Assembly: GCA_032716605.1 (NCBI GenBank)
Contig: CM064495.1
Location: 21,381,676 to 21,445,675 of the forward strand
Length of the DNA stretch: 64,000 nucleotides
Direction of reading: 5' to 3'
From: Paralithodes platypus
Taxonomy: Eukaryota; Arthropoda; Malacostraca; Decapoda; Lithodidae
Shown: positions 10,756 through 21,372 of the stretch, piece after piece
Layout of the letters: each line of letters starts with the position of its first letter
How positions within the stretch are numbered: the stretch's first letter is position 1
Position numbers and translations under genes: made by a program
The notes under the pieces: model-generated
Databases searched by the model: none
What the model was told of the DNA's origin: nothing
The model's input: the letters and a program-made list of their open reading frames with translations, nothing else

Positions 10756-13632
10756 ATGTATTTGTATATGGATTGCTTTCAACTTTTTCTGTTTTTGTTT
10801 CTACTTTTGTCCGGTGATATAGAAGTTAATCCCGGTCCTCACAGACAACTTGCTACAAGTTGTCGTGTATTTTATTCCAATATTCGTGGTCTCTATAAGA
10901 ACATCAAGGATCTTACATTGGTATCTGTTGATTATGATATTGTCTTTTGTTCTGAAACCCTTGTCTCTGGTTATAGAGATTATTCTGAACTTCTTATACC
11001 TAACTTCGGTAAACCAGTTCTTATTCAGCGTGATTCTATTCCTCGTGCTCGTGGAATGAGCTTGTATATTAGATCTGGGTATAATGCTCAGCACTTAACT
11101 AAGCATATTTGTAAATGCCATGAGATGCAGTTAGTTAAAGTTTCCAGCAAGTATCATAGTCATTACATTTTTAGCCTGTACAGAAATCCTGATGTTAACA
11201 ATGACATATATGACTGCCTTTTAACAGCCATGGCTTCAATACAGTCTGTAGATGTCAAATCATCTTTTATTTTTGTTGGTGATGTCAATGCGCATCATCA
11301 AGAGTGGTTGAACTCGGTCTCTCCAACTAATAGAAATGGTCATGCTGCATTGGATTTTGCAAACTTATCTGGTTGTGAACAGCTAATCCAAGGACCTACT
11401 CATATGTCTGGAAATTGTCGTGATCTAGTACTAACAGACATTCCTGGCGTTGTAGAAACCTCCGTTCTTGTACCTGTTGGCACTTCCGACCACAATGCCA
11501 TCATGTGTAAAATTAATCTTGATTTTTCTGTTCCTGATATTACTCTCTCACGTAAAGTCTACCTTAAATCCCGGGTTAACTGGGACAACGTTTGTAATGA
11601 TGTTTGTAATATTGAGTGGAATCACATACTAAGATCTCATGACCCGGTTTCAGCTCTCAACAATTCCCTTCTTGGTATCCTTCGCAAAAGAGTTCCATCA
11701 AAGACAATTAAGTCTCGTATCAGGGATAAAGCATGGTTTAATGATGACTGCAAGCGTGCATTTGATGACAAACAGGCTGCATATCGTCTATGGAGGCGTA
11801 ATGAAACCCCCTTGCATTGGGAAAATTATGTTTTTAAAAGGGCAGCTGCGCAGAGAGTTTATGATGGTGCTGAGAGGGATTATAACTCCCATCTTCAGGA
11901 TGTTCTGGCAGGAGCTACACAGCCTCATAAATGGTGGTCCGCTTTGAAATCCTCTTTATTTGGAATAGATTCCTCCATGCCTCCTCTTTGTGATTCTGAT
12001 GGCTCCATCTCTTTTTATCCATTATCGAAGGCCAATATTCTATCTAATATTTTTATTAATAAGCAGAGTAATCAGGAATTGTCTTTGCCATTGACATGTT
12101 TCCCTAGACCCAACCTCAATTCAATGGCATTCAAATCAGCTGAACTGAAAAGGTACTTGCTGGATCTTGATACCTATGGTGGCACAGACCCGGATGGGTT
12201 TTTCCCTCTCTTTTTTAAAAAGGTTGCAGTGGTCTTGGCACCTAAATTGGCAGTGGTGTTTAGGTTGCTTTTGAAATCAGGTAGTTTTCCTCTTTGCTGG
12301 CGTAAGGCTATTATCACTCCTATTCCAAAGGGAAATACTGCCTCATCATCTCCTAATGACTATCGCCCTATCTCCATTACACCTATCCTATCCAAGCTCT
12401 ATGAGAGGCTTTTGTCCAGACGCCTTTCCTCTTATTGTAATAGTCATAATTTGATACCAAACTCACAGTTTGGTTTTCGTAAGGGACTGGGTACATGTGA
12501 TGCACTTCTGACACTCACCCATGACTTGCAATCTTCATTGGACCAGGGACATGAGTCTCGCGTCGTGGCTATTGACTTTAGTTCTGCTTTTGATTTAGTC
12601 AACCATAAAGCACTTCTGTTTAAGTTACAGCTCATTGGTATTGGTGGCAATTTTTTAAGGATCTTTGAAGATTTTTTGATGAAAAGATCTCAGTCTGTGG
12701 TCATTGATGGGTGTCATTCCCCTTCTGTTACTGTTGTTTCTGGTGTTCCACAAGGCAGTGTCCTTGGGCCTTTGCTTTTTATTATTTTTACTGCTGACCT
12801 GTGTTCCGAGCTTGAAAATAAACTACTCTCCTATGCTGATGATACAACTTTATATGCGTCAATTGCATCACCAATAGATCGACACGTAATTGCTACTGCT
12901 CTGAATAGGGATTTAGCCAAAATAACATCATGGTGTGAACTTTGGGGCATGAAACTTAATGCTAGTAAAACACACTCCATTATCATCAGCAGATCTCGTA
13001 CCTTGGATCCTCCCCATCCTTATCTACAAGTTTCTGGCGAGCAAATTGAGAATGTGGATACTCTGCGTTTGTTTGGAGTTACTCTTGATCCCAAACTTAC
13101 TTTTGAAAAGCATATTCGTTCTTTCTCCTCTTCCATTTCCCAAAAAATTGGTCTGCTTCGCAAGGTTTATAAAACATTTGCTTGTGACGCCACAGTTATC
13201 AAGTCTTTTTATGCTTTTATTTTGCCACATTTCGAGTACTGCTCACCTGTCTGGTTGTCAGCAGCTGACTGCCATCTCAAGTTGCTTGACAGGTCGCTAA
13301 ATTCCATCAGTTTTATTCTACCTAATTTGTCTCTTGATCTGTTTCATCGACGTAAAGTTGGTGCTCTTAGTCTTTTATTTAAAGTTTTTAACAATCCTCA
13401 GCATCCCTTACATGGGGTTCTGCCTGGGCCCTATGTCCGGGCTCGTGCAACTAGATTCACAAGCAAACTTAATTATCTTGCCATGAGCCGTGTTAATTTT
13501 TCTACTACACAGTTTTCACGGTGTTTTGTGCCGGCCATGGTTGACTTGTGGAATAAGTTGCCAAATGAGCTAGTCAATTCAGCTAATATCTCCATTTTTA
13601 AGTCTAGAGTTAATGCTTTTTTTCAGCATTAA
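10756..13632 (+). CDS. LINE endonuclease-reverse transcriptase with N-terminal 2A-like sequence
   Basis: A 958-aa polyprotein that would nick target DNA and copy the element RNA by target-primed reverse transcription. I chose the ATG at 10756 because the frame is open from 10666 but has no earlier ATG. Residues 1-18 (MYLYMDCFQLFLFLFLLL) are strongly hydrophobic and run into SGDIEVNPGP, a match to the D-[VI]-E-x-N-P-G-P 2A consensus. Endonuclease: NIRG (42-45), SETL, GDVNAHH (175-181) and TSDHN with SDH at 244-246. Polymerase: ITPIPKG, DYRPIS, AIDFSSAFD with Asp at 607 and 613, SGVPQGSVLGPLLF, and YADD (693-696). The C-terminal LEYCSPVWLS-type thumb region and a WNKLPNEL block are intact. No stop or frameshift breaks it, so this is the best candidate for a recently active LINE in the window. 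2A motifs at the N-terminus of CR1-type LINE proteins are known from sea urchin and other invertebrates. Confidence 0.9.
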   Translation: MYLYMDCFQLFLFLFLLLSGDIEVNPGPHRQLATSCRVFYSNIRGLYKNIKDLTLVSVDYDIVFCSETLVSGYRDYSELLIPNFGKPVLIQRDSIPRARGMSLYIRSGYNAQHLTKHICKCHEMQLVKVSSKYHSHYIFSLYRNPDVNNDIYDCLLTAMASIQSVDVKSSFIFVGDVNAHHQEWLNSVSPTNRNGHAALDFANLSGCEQLIQGPTHMSGNCRDLVLTDIPGVVETSVLVPVGTSDHNAIMCKINLDFSVPDITLSRKVYLKSRVNWDNVCNDVCNIEWNHILRSHDPVSALNNSLLGILRKRVPSKTIKSRIRDKAWFNDDCKRAFDDKQAAYRLWRRNETPLHWENYVFKRAAAQRVYDGAERDYNSHLQDVLAGATQPHKWWSALKSSLFGIDSSMPPLCDSDGSISFYPLSKANILSNIFINKQSNQELSLPLTCFPRPNLNSMAFKSAELKRYLLDLDTYGGTDPDGFFPLFFKKVAVVLAPKLAVVFRLLLKSGSFPLCWRKAIITPIPKGNTASSSPNDYRPISITPILSKLYERLLSRRLSSYCNSHNLIPNSQFGFRKGLGTCDALLTLTHDLQSSLDQGHESRVVAIDFSSAFDLVNHKALLFKLQLIGIGGNFLRIFEDFLMKRSQSVVIDGCHSPSVTVVSGVPQGSVLGPLLFIIFTADLCSELENKLLSYADDTTLYASIASPIDRHVIATALNRDLAKITSWCELWGMKLNASKTHSIIISRSRTLDPPHPYLQVSGEQIENVDTLRLFGVTLDPKLTFEKHIRSFSSSISQKIGLLRKVYKTFACDATVIKSFYAFILPHFEYCSPVWLSAADCHLKLLDRSLNSISFILPNLSLDLFHRRKVGALSLLFKVFNNPQHPLHGVLPGPYVRARATRFTSKLNYLAMSRVNFSTTQFSRCFVPAMVDLWNKLPNELVNSANISIFKSRVNAFFQH
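10810..10839 (+). other. 2A-like ribosome-skipping motif codons
   Basis: Codons for SGDIEVNPGP. In known 2A sequences the ribosome skips the bond between the final Gly and Pro, here between residues 27 and 28 of the ATG-initiated protein. That would release a short hydrophobic leader peptide from the endonuclease-polymerase. Function is inferred from the motif match only. Confidence 0.75.
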
Positions 13633-13883
13633 TTCTAATTTTTAAACTTATTTTATTCTATTTTATTGTATTATATTTAAGCTTGATATCCTCCACTGCA
13701 TAATATGTTATCTGTGTTTAATATGTGTATATGTACAGTACAGTATACAGTGTATGTTTTTATGTTTTCCTAAGTTGCCATAGTCTCTCTCCAGTGCCTC
13801 CGGGTGTTTTGTGTGGATTGATCTTGATGGTGTTTCTGCACCCTGGTTGGAGACTTCGGCATCTCATATAATAATAATAATAA

Positions 13884-13971
13884 TAATAGACGTCCTCCCT
13901 TAGCTGAATATAATCGTCTAATTGTGTCCAGAATATGATGACATACATGTCACCGGCACTGATTGGGTTAC
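13884..13971. mobile_element. Right half of the TTAA-type MITE interrupted by the 2A LINE
   Basis: Its reverse complement aligns with the left half at 10533-10667, including the 'ttagacga' and aggaagga-like core. The outer end is a degenerate TTAA (TTAC) at 13968-13971. Confidence 0.65.
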
Positions 13972-14101
13972 ACAGAGTTGATAAGGGTCATCGGTCATTT
14001 AGTTCGCCCATTCGAAACAGTCCTAAATGATTGCGCCCTAAATGTTGTCATATATCGAGTCCAATTGACCTAATTTTTCCCAACATGAAGTGTTAGGTTG
14101 T

Positions 14102-14315
14102 TTAACCCTTTCAGTATGGGCGAATATATTTTAAATTTTATTCCTGCTATCATTAGACGATTTTACTCTGTTGAGGAAGGATTTATGGTAGTCAATGAAT
14201 AGATGAAGATATAATACACCTATCTGATTACTAGACGTCCTTCCTAAGTGGCATAAAATCGTTTATTAATAGACAATATTAGGAATAAAGGCGTCACCCG
14301 TACTGAAGTGATTAA
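14102..14315. mobile_element. Near-complete palindromic TTAA MITE
   Basis: A 214-bp element with TTAA at 14102-14105 and 14312-14315 and imperfect terminal inverted repeats of about 85 bp. The left end starts TTAACCCTTTCAGTATGGGC; the reversed right end starts TTAATCACTTCAGTACGGGT. The core includes the 'ttaggaaggacgtctag' block seen at 10.6, 13.9, 55.4 and 56.2 kb. Confidence 0.75.
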
Positions 14316-14329
14316 TAAAACTACAGTAA

Positions 14330-15925
14330 GTATGGAAGAATATGTAAGAGGAGATGGATAAAGAAGGAGCAAGAGATATAAATATGGTAAAATTACGAAA
14401 AGAGTGAAGTTGGGGAAAGCACCAGGAACAGATGGAGTGTGTGGGGAAATGTTGAGGTATGGTGGTGAGATAGTGATCGAATGGGTATGGAAAATGTGCA
14501 AACTAGCATGGGAGAAGGGGAGTGCACCCGATGACTGGAAGACTGGCATAATAGTCCCCCTATAAAAGGGGAAAGGGGAAAGAGGAGTTTGTGGTAACCA
14601 CCGAGGAATATGTCTTCTAAGCGTAGTAAGGAAGGTATACAGTAGGGTAGTGATTGAGAGAGTGAGAGTGAGAACGGAGAAATGGATAGGCGACGAGCAG
14701 GGAGGTTTTAGGAAGGGAAGAGGATGTGTAGATCAGATTTTTACCCTGAATTGTGTTGTGGAGAAGTATTTGGAGAAGAAACAAAAGGTGTATGTTGCCT
14801 TTATGGACTTGGAGAAGGCCTATGACAGAGTGGATAGAGAAGGTTTGTGGAAAGTACTTAGAATATATGGAGTAGATGGCAAGTTGTTGAAAGCAGTGAA
14901 GAGCATGTATCAGGGTGCAAAGGCGGCAGTATGTGTGGAGAGTGAGCAGAGCGAGTTCTTTGACCTGAATGTTGGTTTGAAACAGGGGTGTGTGATGTCC
15001 CCATGGTTGTTTACTGTATATATGGATGAAGTCATGAAAGAAATACTATCAAGAGCAGTGGATGTTGGTGTATCGCTGAAAAGGGAGGCATATGAGTGGA
15101 AGCTACCTATACTGCTGTTTGTGGATGATACAGTTCTGATGAGTGATAATGAATGGGAGTTGCAGGGTCTGGTAAATGAGTTTGGAACATTGTGCGAAAA
15201 ATTGAATTTGAAGGTAAATGCGGGGAAGAGCAAGGTTATGGTCTTCGAAAGGGGTGAAGTCACAGAGTGTGAGGTGAAGCTGAACGGTCAGGCTATGGAG
15301 ATCATCAACTCTTTTAAGTATGTGGGCAGTGTGTTGAGTAAAGATGGGACTATGGATGAAGAAGTGCGGCAGAGGGTACAACAGGGGAAGAGGGTTGTAG
15401 GAACGCTGAAAGCAGTAACAAGAAATAGGGTGGTCAGTATGGAAGTGAAGAAGTCCTTGCATGACAGTGTGGTAATCCCGACACTGACTTACGGAAGCGA
15501 AGCATGGACGTTGGTTGAGAGACTCAGACCAATAGTGAGAGCAGTGGAAATGAATTACTTAAGAAGTGCGTGCGGAGTTACATGGAGGGATAGACAGACT
15601 AATGAAGAAGTAAGAAGGAGGTGTGGTGTGGAGGTAGATGTGCTGGAAAGTGTGAAAAGGAACAACTTGAGATGGTTCGGCCATATGGAACGTATGGAAA
15701 GCGAGAGAATGAATAAGAGGGTGTACGAGAGCGAGGTGGAGGGACAGAGAGGGAGAGGTAGACCGAATGAGAGGTGGAAGGATGGAGTGAGGAAGTATAT
15801 GAACAAGGCGGTGGTGGTTGGGGGGAGGGGCGTCGACTGACTGGGGACAGAGGTGCATGGGGGCGGTTTGTTTGTGGCCACCCCTTCGGGGATCGCGGCG
15901 TCAGGCAATAGATAGATAGATAGAC
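14330..15925 (+). mobile_element. RTE-like LINE copy B (5'-truncated)
   Basis: Plus-strand copy truncated 5' just after the MITE at 14102-14315, retaining reverse transcriptase and the 3' end. The terminal 'ccttcggggatcgcggcg' block and a (GATA)n tail at about 15909-15925 match copies D and E. It is very close to copy E (57690-59196), roughly 95% by eye over the catalytic region. Confidence 0.9.
14405..15840 (+). pseudogene. RTE-like reverse transcriptase, nearly intact (copy B)
   Basis: The frame starts in the GKAPGTDGVCGEMLRYGGE block and is broken by one in-frame TAA near 14564, where copy E encodes LYKGKGE. Downstream it stays open for 396 codons from 14650. Motifs: RKGRGCVDQIFTL, AFMDLEKAYDRVDREGLW (catalytic Asp in MDLEKAYD), LNVGLKQGCVMSPWLF, then LLFVDDTVLMSDN, in which Val replaces the Ala of the usual FADD box. 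The C-terminal part has YGSEAWTLV, VTWRDRQTNEEVRRRCG and RWFGHMERM, typical of this LINE group. No endonuclease remains because of 5' truncation. It cannot move on its own. Confidence 0.88.
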
Positions 15926-15957
15926 GAACTTACACACAAGGAAACTTTGCAAGTTGC

Positions 15958-16192
15958 TTAACCCTTTCACGCATATGACGCGATTTTGAGCCTATTGGGG
16001 TTACTTTACAGTCTTTGTTTCCATCAGGGGTATTTAGAAACATTAAGTTTAGTTACTTCAACCTCTGCAGTTGTCTTTGAGTTAGCTGTGGGCAGAAAAC
16101 TAATTTTGGAGAGGTAGTTATAAGAGTGAGAGAACTCTATTTCTTATTGCTAATCAGGCAACCTCTGCGTCATAAATGCGTGATAGGGTTAA
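15958..16192. mobile_element. piggyBac-like TTAA MITE
   Basis: A 235-bp element with exact TTAA at 15958-15961 and 16189-16192. Terminal inverted repeats: left TTAACCCTTTCACGCATATG; reversed right TTAACCCTATCACGCATTTA, both followed by ATGACGC-type sequence. CCCT termini next to TTAA suggest the piggyBac group. Confidence 0.75.
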
Positions 16193-16557
16193 GGGAGCCC
16201 ACCTCGCTTTTGTTCTCTTTCTCTCTCTCTCTCTCTTTTGCTTGTATCCATTCGGCCCCATTCAGCCTACTGTTTTAAGACGTTTACCCCCATTCAGCGG
16301 TAGCGTGCCAGCATATACAGTATATATATTTTTGTTTTGACAGCAAGCTAAATTTGTAATTTTTTTGATAAAAAATGTCTCCGGCGAAGCCAGATTTCTT
16401 CATACAATGCTGGCTCGCTATCGCTCGCCAGGAAGAAATCGACGCTTGGATGTGGATAACGTCTTAAAACAGTTGGCTGAATAGGGCCGAAAGGATACAA
16501 GACAGGTAAAGAGAAAAAAGAGAGAAAGATAACAAAAAAGCTGGTGACCCCCCTTAA
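16189..16557. mobile_element. TTAAGGG MITE, copy 1
   Basis: Begins at the same TTAA that ends the preceding MITE and finishes at TTAA 16554-16557. It has long internal inverted repeats: the 'ttgtatccattcggcc' block near 16242 is repeated inverted near 16480-16498, and 'gttttaagacgtt' is inverted near 16458. It shares a 'ctcgctatcgctcgccagga' core with copies at 56382, 60383 and, partly, 62653. Confidence 0.75.
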
Positions 16558-19035
16558 AGATCAGATAAGGTTTAAGTACCGGTACTGTACTTAAAGTACT
16601 TACATTTATTGAATGCAATTTAGTACATATTTCTAGAACATTCTTCTAGGCATACGCCAAGGAAAATATATGGTATATTCCAAAATGTGATCATACCGTA
16701 ATTTTTATCATATTAGTATTTATCACTTATGCTTCATGGTATAAATGTTGTGTTCACACACAAACATCATAATACATGATTAGTTATTATATTTTCACTC
16801 AGTAGCGCACAGGATCTCATTCATATACTGGTAAAATGCACACACACACAAACATACACATACACAATCACCTTAGAATTTTCTTAATAACGTACATGAT
16901 TACATTTACACAGAAACACACACAAATACACTCTGACACGCATACACACATCAATATCTCTACTCTCGCTTTGCTCAAGAACGCACATGGTCTCATCTAC
17001 ACATTGTTACTAGAGGGAGGCCAGAATCCAGCCTTTGTCTCGACCAAAGAGGATAGATAGAAAGAGTGGAAAGAGTTGAGTTCCGCGCGTGTCCTAGGGG
17101 TAGCACCACTTTCGTGGGGCATAATATTATAATCAAAATACCTCAGTGATTAATCCGTATTAGATACTCCTTGATATCTGAGTGCCTGGCCTGTCTGCAG
17201 TGTTACGATAGTTAGGGAAACTTCCGCATAATGAGGGAGCGTTAGATCAAAGAGGGAACGTCTTTGAGAGTGAATAAATATGGGTAAAAACATGTAAATT
17301 ATTTAGAATATAATAAACAAATACAACCAAGAGAGAAAGAAGTAAATATACGTATGCAATATATAAAATACTTATATATGATGCAAATATAATTCCAAGC
17401 AACACAAATAGAATACAAAAGTTAATTTTGAATTTATATTATTAGTTACCTTATAAGTAGATATTAAATTATAAAGTATTTAAAGTGGACATTTTGACGA
17501 AATACATAGGTTAGGGTATATAATAATTATGCCATCTAGGGATATTGTATTCGGGCGAGATCACACCCTGTTTGGCGTTGGCAACTCCGAGTCTCACAAC
17601 AACAATGGCGGCGGTAGTGGAGATTCATCTCTGATACTCCTCATAATTACGACAATTTCATGATGATCTGGCCTGTACAGTGGCCTTTAGTTATATCTAT
17701 TGAACTCTGTCATGTTTACAGAGTCTGAGGATAATGTTGAATTGATTATTCAATGCGTTATTAGTACAAGGTAGGGATTTTTACGAATTAATCGGTATCT
17801 TCCCATTTTCTTTTGCGATCGTGCTACCATCTCTCGTGTGTGCGGATCACTATTATCAGAACTGTGACCTCTCCCTTTCCCATCCTTTCTTAAAGAATCC
17901 TTGGTCTAGACTGTGGGAACTGGCTGTGCTTGTGTCCTGCATGAACGGGCTGGTCAGCTGCGCACCAATAGAGTGGAGGTGGTGGTGGCCCGCTATTGGA
18001 TGACGCACCTGGCTCCCTTCCCCCCAATCTCTAGGCATATGTGAGGTGGACTGGATGACAGACAACCCGGGCAGTGATTTTCAGGCAGCGACGGGGAGAA
18101 GTTGTGTGTAGACTCGGGGGTTTCAGGTCGGGAGACTCCTTATTGTATTGTAAGGGGGCCTGGGATAGGGTCCTTTCTGAAGGCATCGGTCAGCTCAGCT
18201 GGTGATATATTTGTCAGATCCAGCTGGTTTTGGGGTTAATTACTTATAACTTTATTGGAAAATATGTAATATTTTGACAGTGTTTGAGGGGGTTTGGACA
18301 TTTATTCATGAATGGTGCGTGTGAGGTATTCACTGTGTTGTTACTTTCATTACTTATTTCATTAAGATGTTTTGACATTTATTGAAGAGTAATGTTTGTG
18401 GGCTATTCACCTGGTTACTACTTTGGGCATGGTCATTGTAGGTGTGGTTTGGGCCTGTGAAGGGTATGGTGGTGGTTAAAGTATATAATAATAACTCAGA
18501 TTTTAACTACAGTCTTTACCTTTACCCAGATAATATAATTACTGTATTGTACATTTATTGGTAGTAACCCTTGCCGTATTGGAGACCTCTCTTTCATTGT
18601 ATTCACCAGTTAGATTGTGTGGGTGACCTTAGTGACTGTCATTCTATTCTGGCATTGGTTAGACTGTTTGGTTCAGCTTAATAAAGAGGTCATCAGTGAA
18701 GCAGGGGTTATCTATCATGTTCTTGAATGGTGTTGGTTTGGATAATATAAAAACTGCTCCGAGGATAATTGGTTGAACATGCAGTACTAATTGAGAAACT
18801 AGTTGTGTGTGGCTGAGTGTATTCACCGGGTGTTCTGAGTGAGATAATTAAGGGAACCCAAGAGTTCTGACAACATACACGCATGCACTACATGGATGTA
18901 TTTATCAATACTATACTAATTAATCAGTCTGGTAACGTGTGGAAACCCTTCAATTCGGTGCAATTACTTTAAATAAGCTCCGGCTTTAGACAATTAGACA
19001 ATGTTATTCAACTGAGGTATGACCTTTAGGTAGCA

Positions 19036-19040
<5 letters not shown>
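16558..19040. other. AT-rich sequence without recognisable gene
   Basis: No coding region supported. A CA-rich microsatellite-like patch lies at 16836-16950. A more G+C-rich stretch at 17540-18180 contains 'acaacaatggcggcggtag' near 17600, which resembles a gene start in composition, but its frame stops after a few codons and I cannot tie it to a gene. The rest is AT-rich. Confidence 0.4.

Positions 19041-19094
<54 letters not shown>
19039..19094. repeat. (TA)n microsatellite
   Basis: About 55 bp of uninterrupted TA dinucleotides directly outside the left end of the inverted-repeat element at 19098-21312. Confidence 0.95.
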
Positions 19095-19095
<1 letters not shown>

Positions 19096-19187
19096 TGTAC
19101 AGTCAATCCTCCGGTAACGCGACTAATGTGTTCTGGTAACCTCCCGTGTTACCAAAAAACGCGTTACCGAACCCATAGGTTTACATG

Positions 19188-19859
19188 TTAACCCGTTGAG
19201 CCCCGGCTAGTTATAAGATTTTGTTCACCCCAGTCCCAAGCCATTTTCACTTATTTTTTTTGTTTGCTAAAATGGAAGACAAGGATGAGAAATGAAAAAA
19301 AAAAACAAAAAAAAATAACCTCTGACATTTTTTTTTGGTGGGGGGGGTGCTTCAAAAAAATTTGTTGAGCCAAAATGGAAGAGAATGGTGAGAAATGAAC
19401 ACACAAATAAAAAAAAACTCATTTCGGTCATTTGGGGGGCGGGGGGGGGGGTTTCAATAGTTTGTCTCCCCCGCATGACCACCCGCCCGGGAGCACTAGG
19501 GTAAAACTGAGTATGGCATTGTACGGCATACATCCTAAGGAGTATCTCACATAAATCTCAAGCCTCTAGCTCCCATACGACCGGAGTAATGAAGGTTCAA
19601 AGTGGCGGTAAACTAGGGGTGTAAACTATCCCCACTAAGCCCACCACCACCAGCCGCGCGGCTGTCTCGGCCCGCTCACACCTACTGGCCCGGCTCCCCC
19701 ACACACTACGGTACCTCCCCCTCCTATTCTCCCGCCATTTCCTACCTTACGAGCCACGTAAGTGTTTTTTATATGTCGGACGCACGTGATGCGTCGCTGG
19801 GAGTTGGTGATCAAAGACTGCCGACGCAACACGTGCGACGCTGGGTCTCAACGGGTTAA
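19188..19859. mobile_element. TTAA-flanked element, 'CCCGTTGAG' family, copy 1
   Basis: TTAA at 19188-19191 and 19856-19859 with inverted termini TTAACCCGTTGAG on both sides. Internal features include poly-A and poly-G runs and a 'gatgcgtcgctggga' segment near 19787. A related copy lies at 44872-45560, where the same termini and the gcgtcgctgg-type block recur. Confidence 0.7.
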
Positions 19860-20028
19860 ATGTACCTTAGTGTCCTGGGGATTTCCACAAAGTACACTTT
19901 TTCTCCATAGAAGCCTATGTTATAATAATTAATTGAATTATAAAGGTTTTTTGACATGTGCATTGGGTTGATTTGCCCATTGCAACAACTCTTACCTCTC
20001 AATAAATATTTCGTTTAGGCTAGGCTAG

Positions 20029-20516
20029 TTAACCCTCTCACCACGGAAGGGCTCTTGAACGCCCATAAAAAAGCATATAACAGCTGCCCGGAAGGGCTCT
20101 TGAACGCCCAGTGGTTGAAAACCTGTGAGCTTCGTGTGCGAGGCGTCGGTCCGACGCATGTAAACTACAGCCGGCTGGACCGACGCCCCGCATCTCCGAC
20201 CACAAGAAGGAGAGCGTCGCTTGTTCGTGTGTGCCTGTATGTTGTTGTTAAGTATCGAAAAGTAGTGTAAAGTGGCTGTTTTGGCCATAAAGTTATCTCC
20301 AATGAAATCATCATCACAGCTCAACCAGTTGACTTAGAGAGCTCTACTTAATGCCATTCTACAGGTAAATAACACAGCTACGCTTGGGGATGTGCGGGAA
20401 TGCAGGAAGCAGTCAGATTAACACATATACGGTAGCCTAGCCTAGACGTTTTTCGGCCAAAACACCCGGGTTTCGAGGAATATATATATAATACATAGCC
20501 GGGGCTGGAGGGTTAA
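20029..20516. mobile_element. TTAA-flanked inverted-repeat element
   Basis: TTAA at 20029-20032 and 20513-20516 with short inverted ends TTAACCCTC. A 20-bp segment 'gaagggctcttgaacgccca' is directly repeated (near 20046 and 20091). No coding capacity. Confidence 0.5.
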
Positions 20517-20571
20517 GGAGAGAGAGTCACAGCAGTAGCCGACATTTTTCGATCGAAGCTCTGAAATCTCG

Positions 20572-21215
20572 CCATCATATTTCTCACCTCACACAATAAC
20601 TACACATTTTAGAATGGTCTACTCTTCACTCAATGCACAGCAACGACCATATCTACATCTGGTATGAATAACAACTTGGTTAGGCCATTTATTTGCAGAG
20701 ATATGAGCATTGGTAAATGGCGAAAATCGTAACTTCTGAATTCCGCATAACTCGCCGTCTTATTATTTCTCACCTCACACAATAACTACACAATGTAAGG
20801 TGTTCTAGTCATCACCCAACGCACTGCAACGATCATATCTACCTCTGTAATGTATAAACACTTGGTTAGGCCATTTATTTGCAGAGATATGAGCATCGGT
20901 AAATGACGAACATCGGAAGTAAAGCTTCGGCGACCGAGATAGCCTAGCCACGTAGTGTACACAATGACAACGCACACACACACTCACTCGACATAGCCAA
21001 ACAATAACATAAGTGTGTTTCGGTAATTATTCTCACCTCACACAATAACTACACAATGTGGAGTGTTCTAGTCTTCACCCAATGCACGGCAACGATCATA
21101 TCTACCTCCCTTATGCATAAAAACTTTGTTAGGCCATATATTTGCAGAGATATGAGCATCGGTAATGACGAAAGTCGGGAGTAAAGGTTTGGCGCCCGGC
21201 TAGACCCCGCGCCAG
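20572..21215. repeat. Three imperfect tandem units of about 190-260 bp
   Basis: Units start near 20572, 20765 and 21029 with 'ctcacctcacacaataacta'. Each continues through 'caacgatcatatctac'-like and 'tttgcagagatatgagcat' blocks. The second unit carries an extra segment of about 70 bp. All lie inside the compound element at 19098-21312. Confidence 0.75.
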
Positions 21216-21308
21216 TGTAAGTATTGATCGTGTTAGCAAATTTTGTTTATATTTGGGGTGCACCGCGTGCCACCAAATCCGCGTTTCCAAAGTGCGCGTT
21301 ACCGGAGG

Positions 21309-21312
<4 letters not shown>

Positions 21313-21354
<42 letters not shown>

Positions 21355-21372
21355 ATATAAATATATATATAT
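21313..21372. repeat. (TA)n microsatellite
   Basis: Interrupted TA repeats directly outside the right end of the compound inverted-repeat element. Confidence 0.9.

Larger units (their letters stand above)
10668..13883 (+). mobile_element. CR1-like LINE with single long ORF and 2A-like motif
   Basis: A 3.2-kb non-LTR retrotransposon bounded by the five-base duplication TAGAC (10663-10667 and 13884-13888). It has a leader of about 88 bp, one uninterrupted endonuclease-polymerase frame, a 250-bp 3' untranslated region and an (ATA)n tail at 13867-13883. The related MITE at 14102-14315 carries TAGAC once at the equivalent position, so it serves as an empty-site reference. No separate ORF1 is seen; either the family lacks it or this copy is 5'-truncated. 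I place it in the CR1/L2 group from the protein, with moderate confidence. Confidence 0.88.
19098..21312. mobile_element. Compound element with Tigger/pogo-like inverted ends
   Basis: The left end reads CAGTCAATCCTCCGGTAACG near 19100 and the right end near 21291-21309 is its inverse; 18 bp (CAATCCTCCGGTAACGCG) match perfectly. Both ends abut TA microsatellites, consistent with a TA target. CAGTC-type ends resemble Tigger/pogo elements. No transposase is visible. The interior holds two TTAA elements and three imperfect tandem units, so it is a nested nonautonomous structure. Confidence 0.6.

Noticed and set aside
17600..18180. First exon of a host gene (ATGGCGGCGG context, G+C-richer DNA)
   Set aside because: The frame stops after about ten codons and no downstream exon is recognisable.
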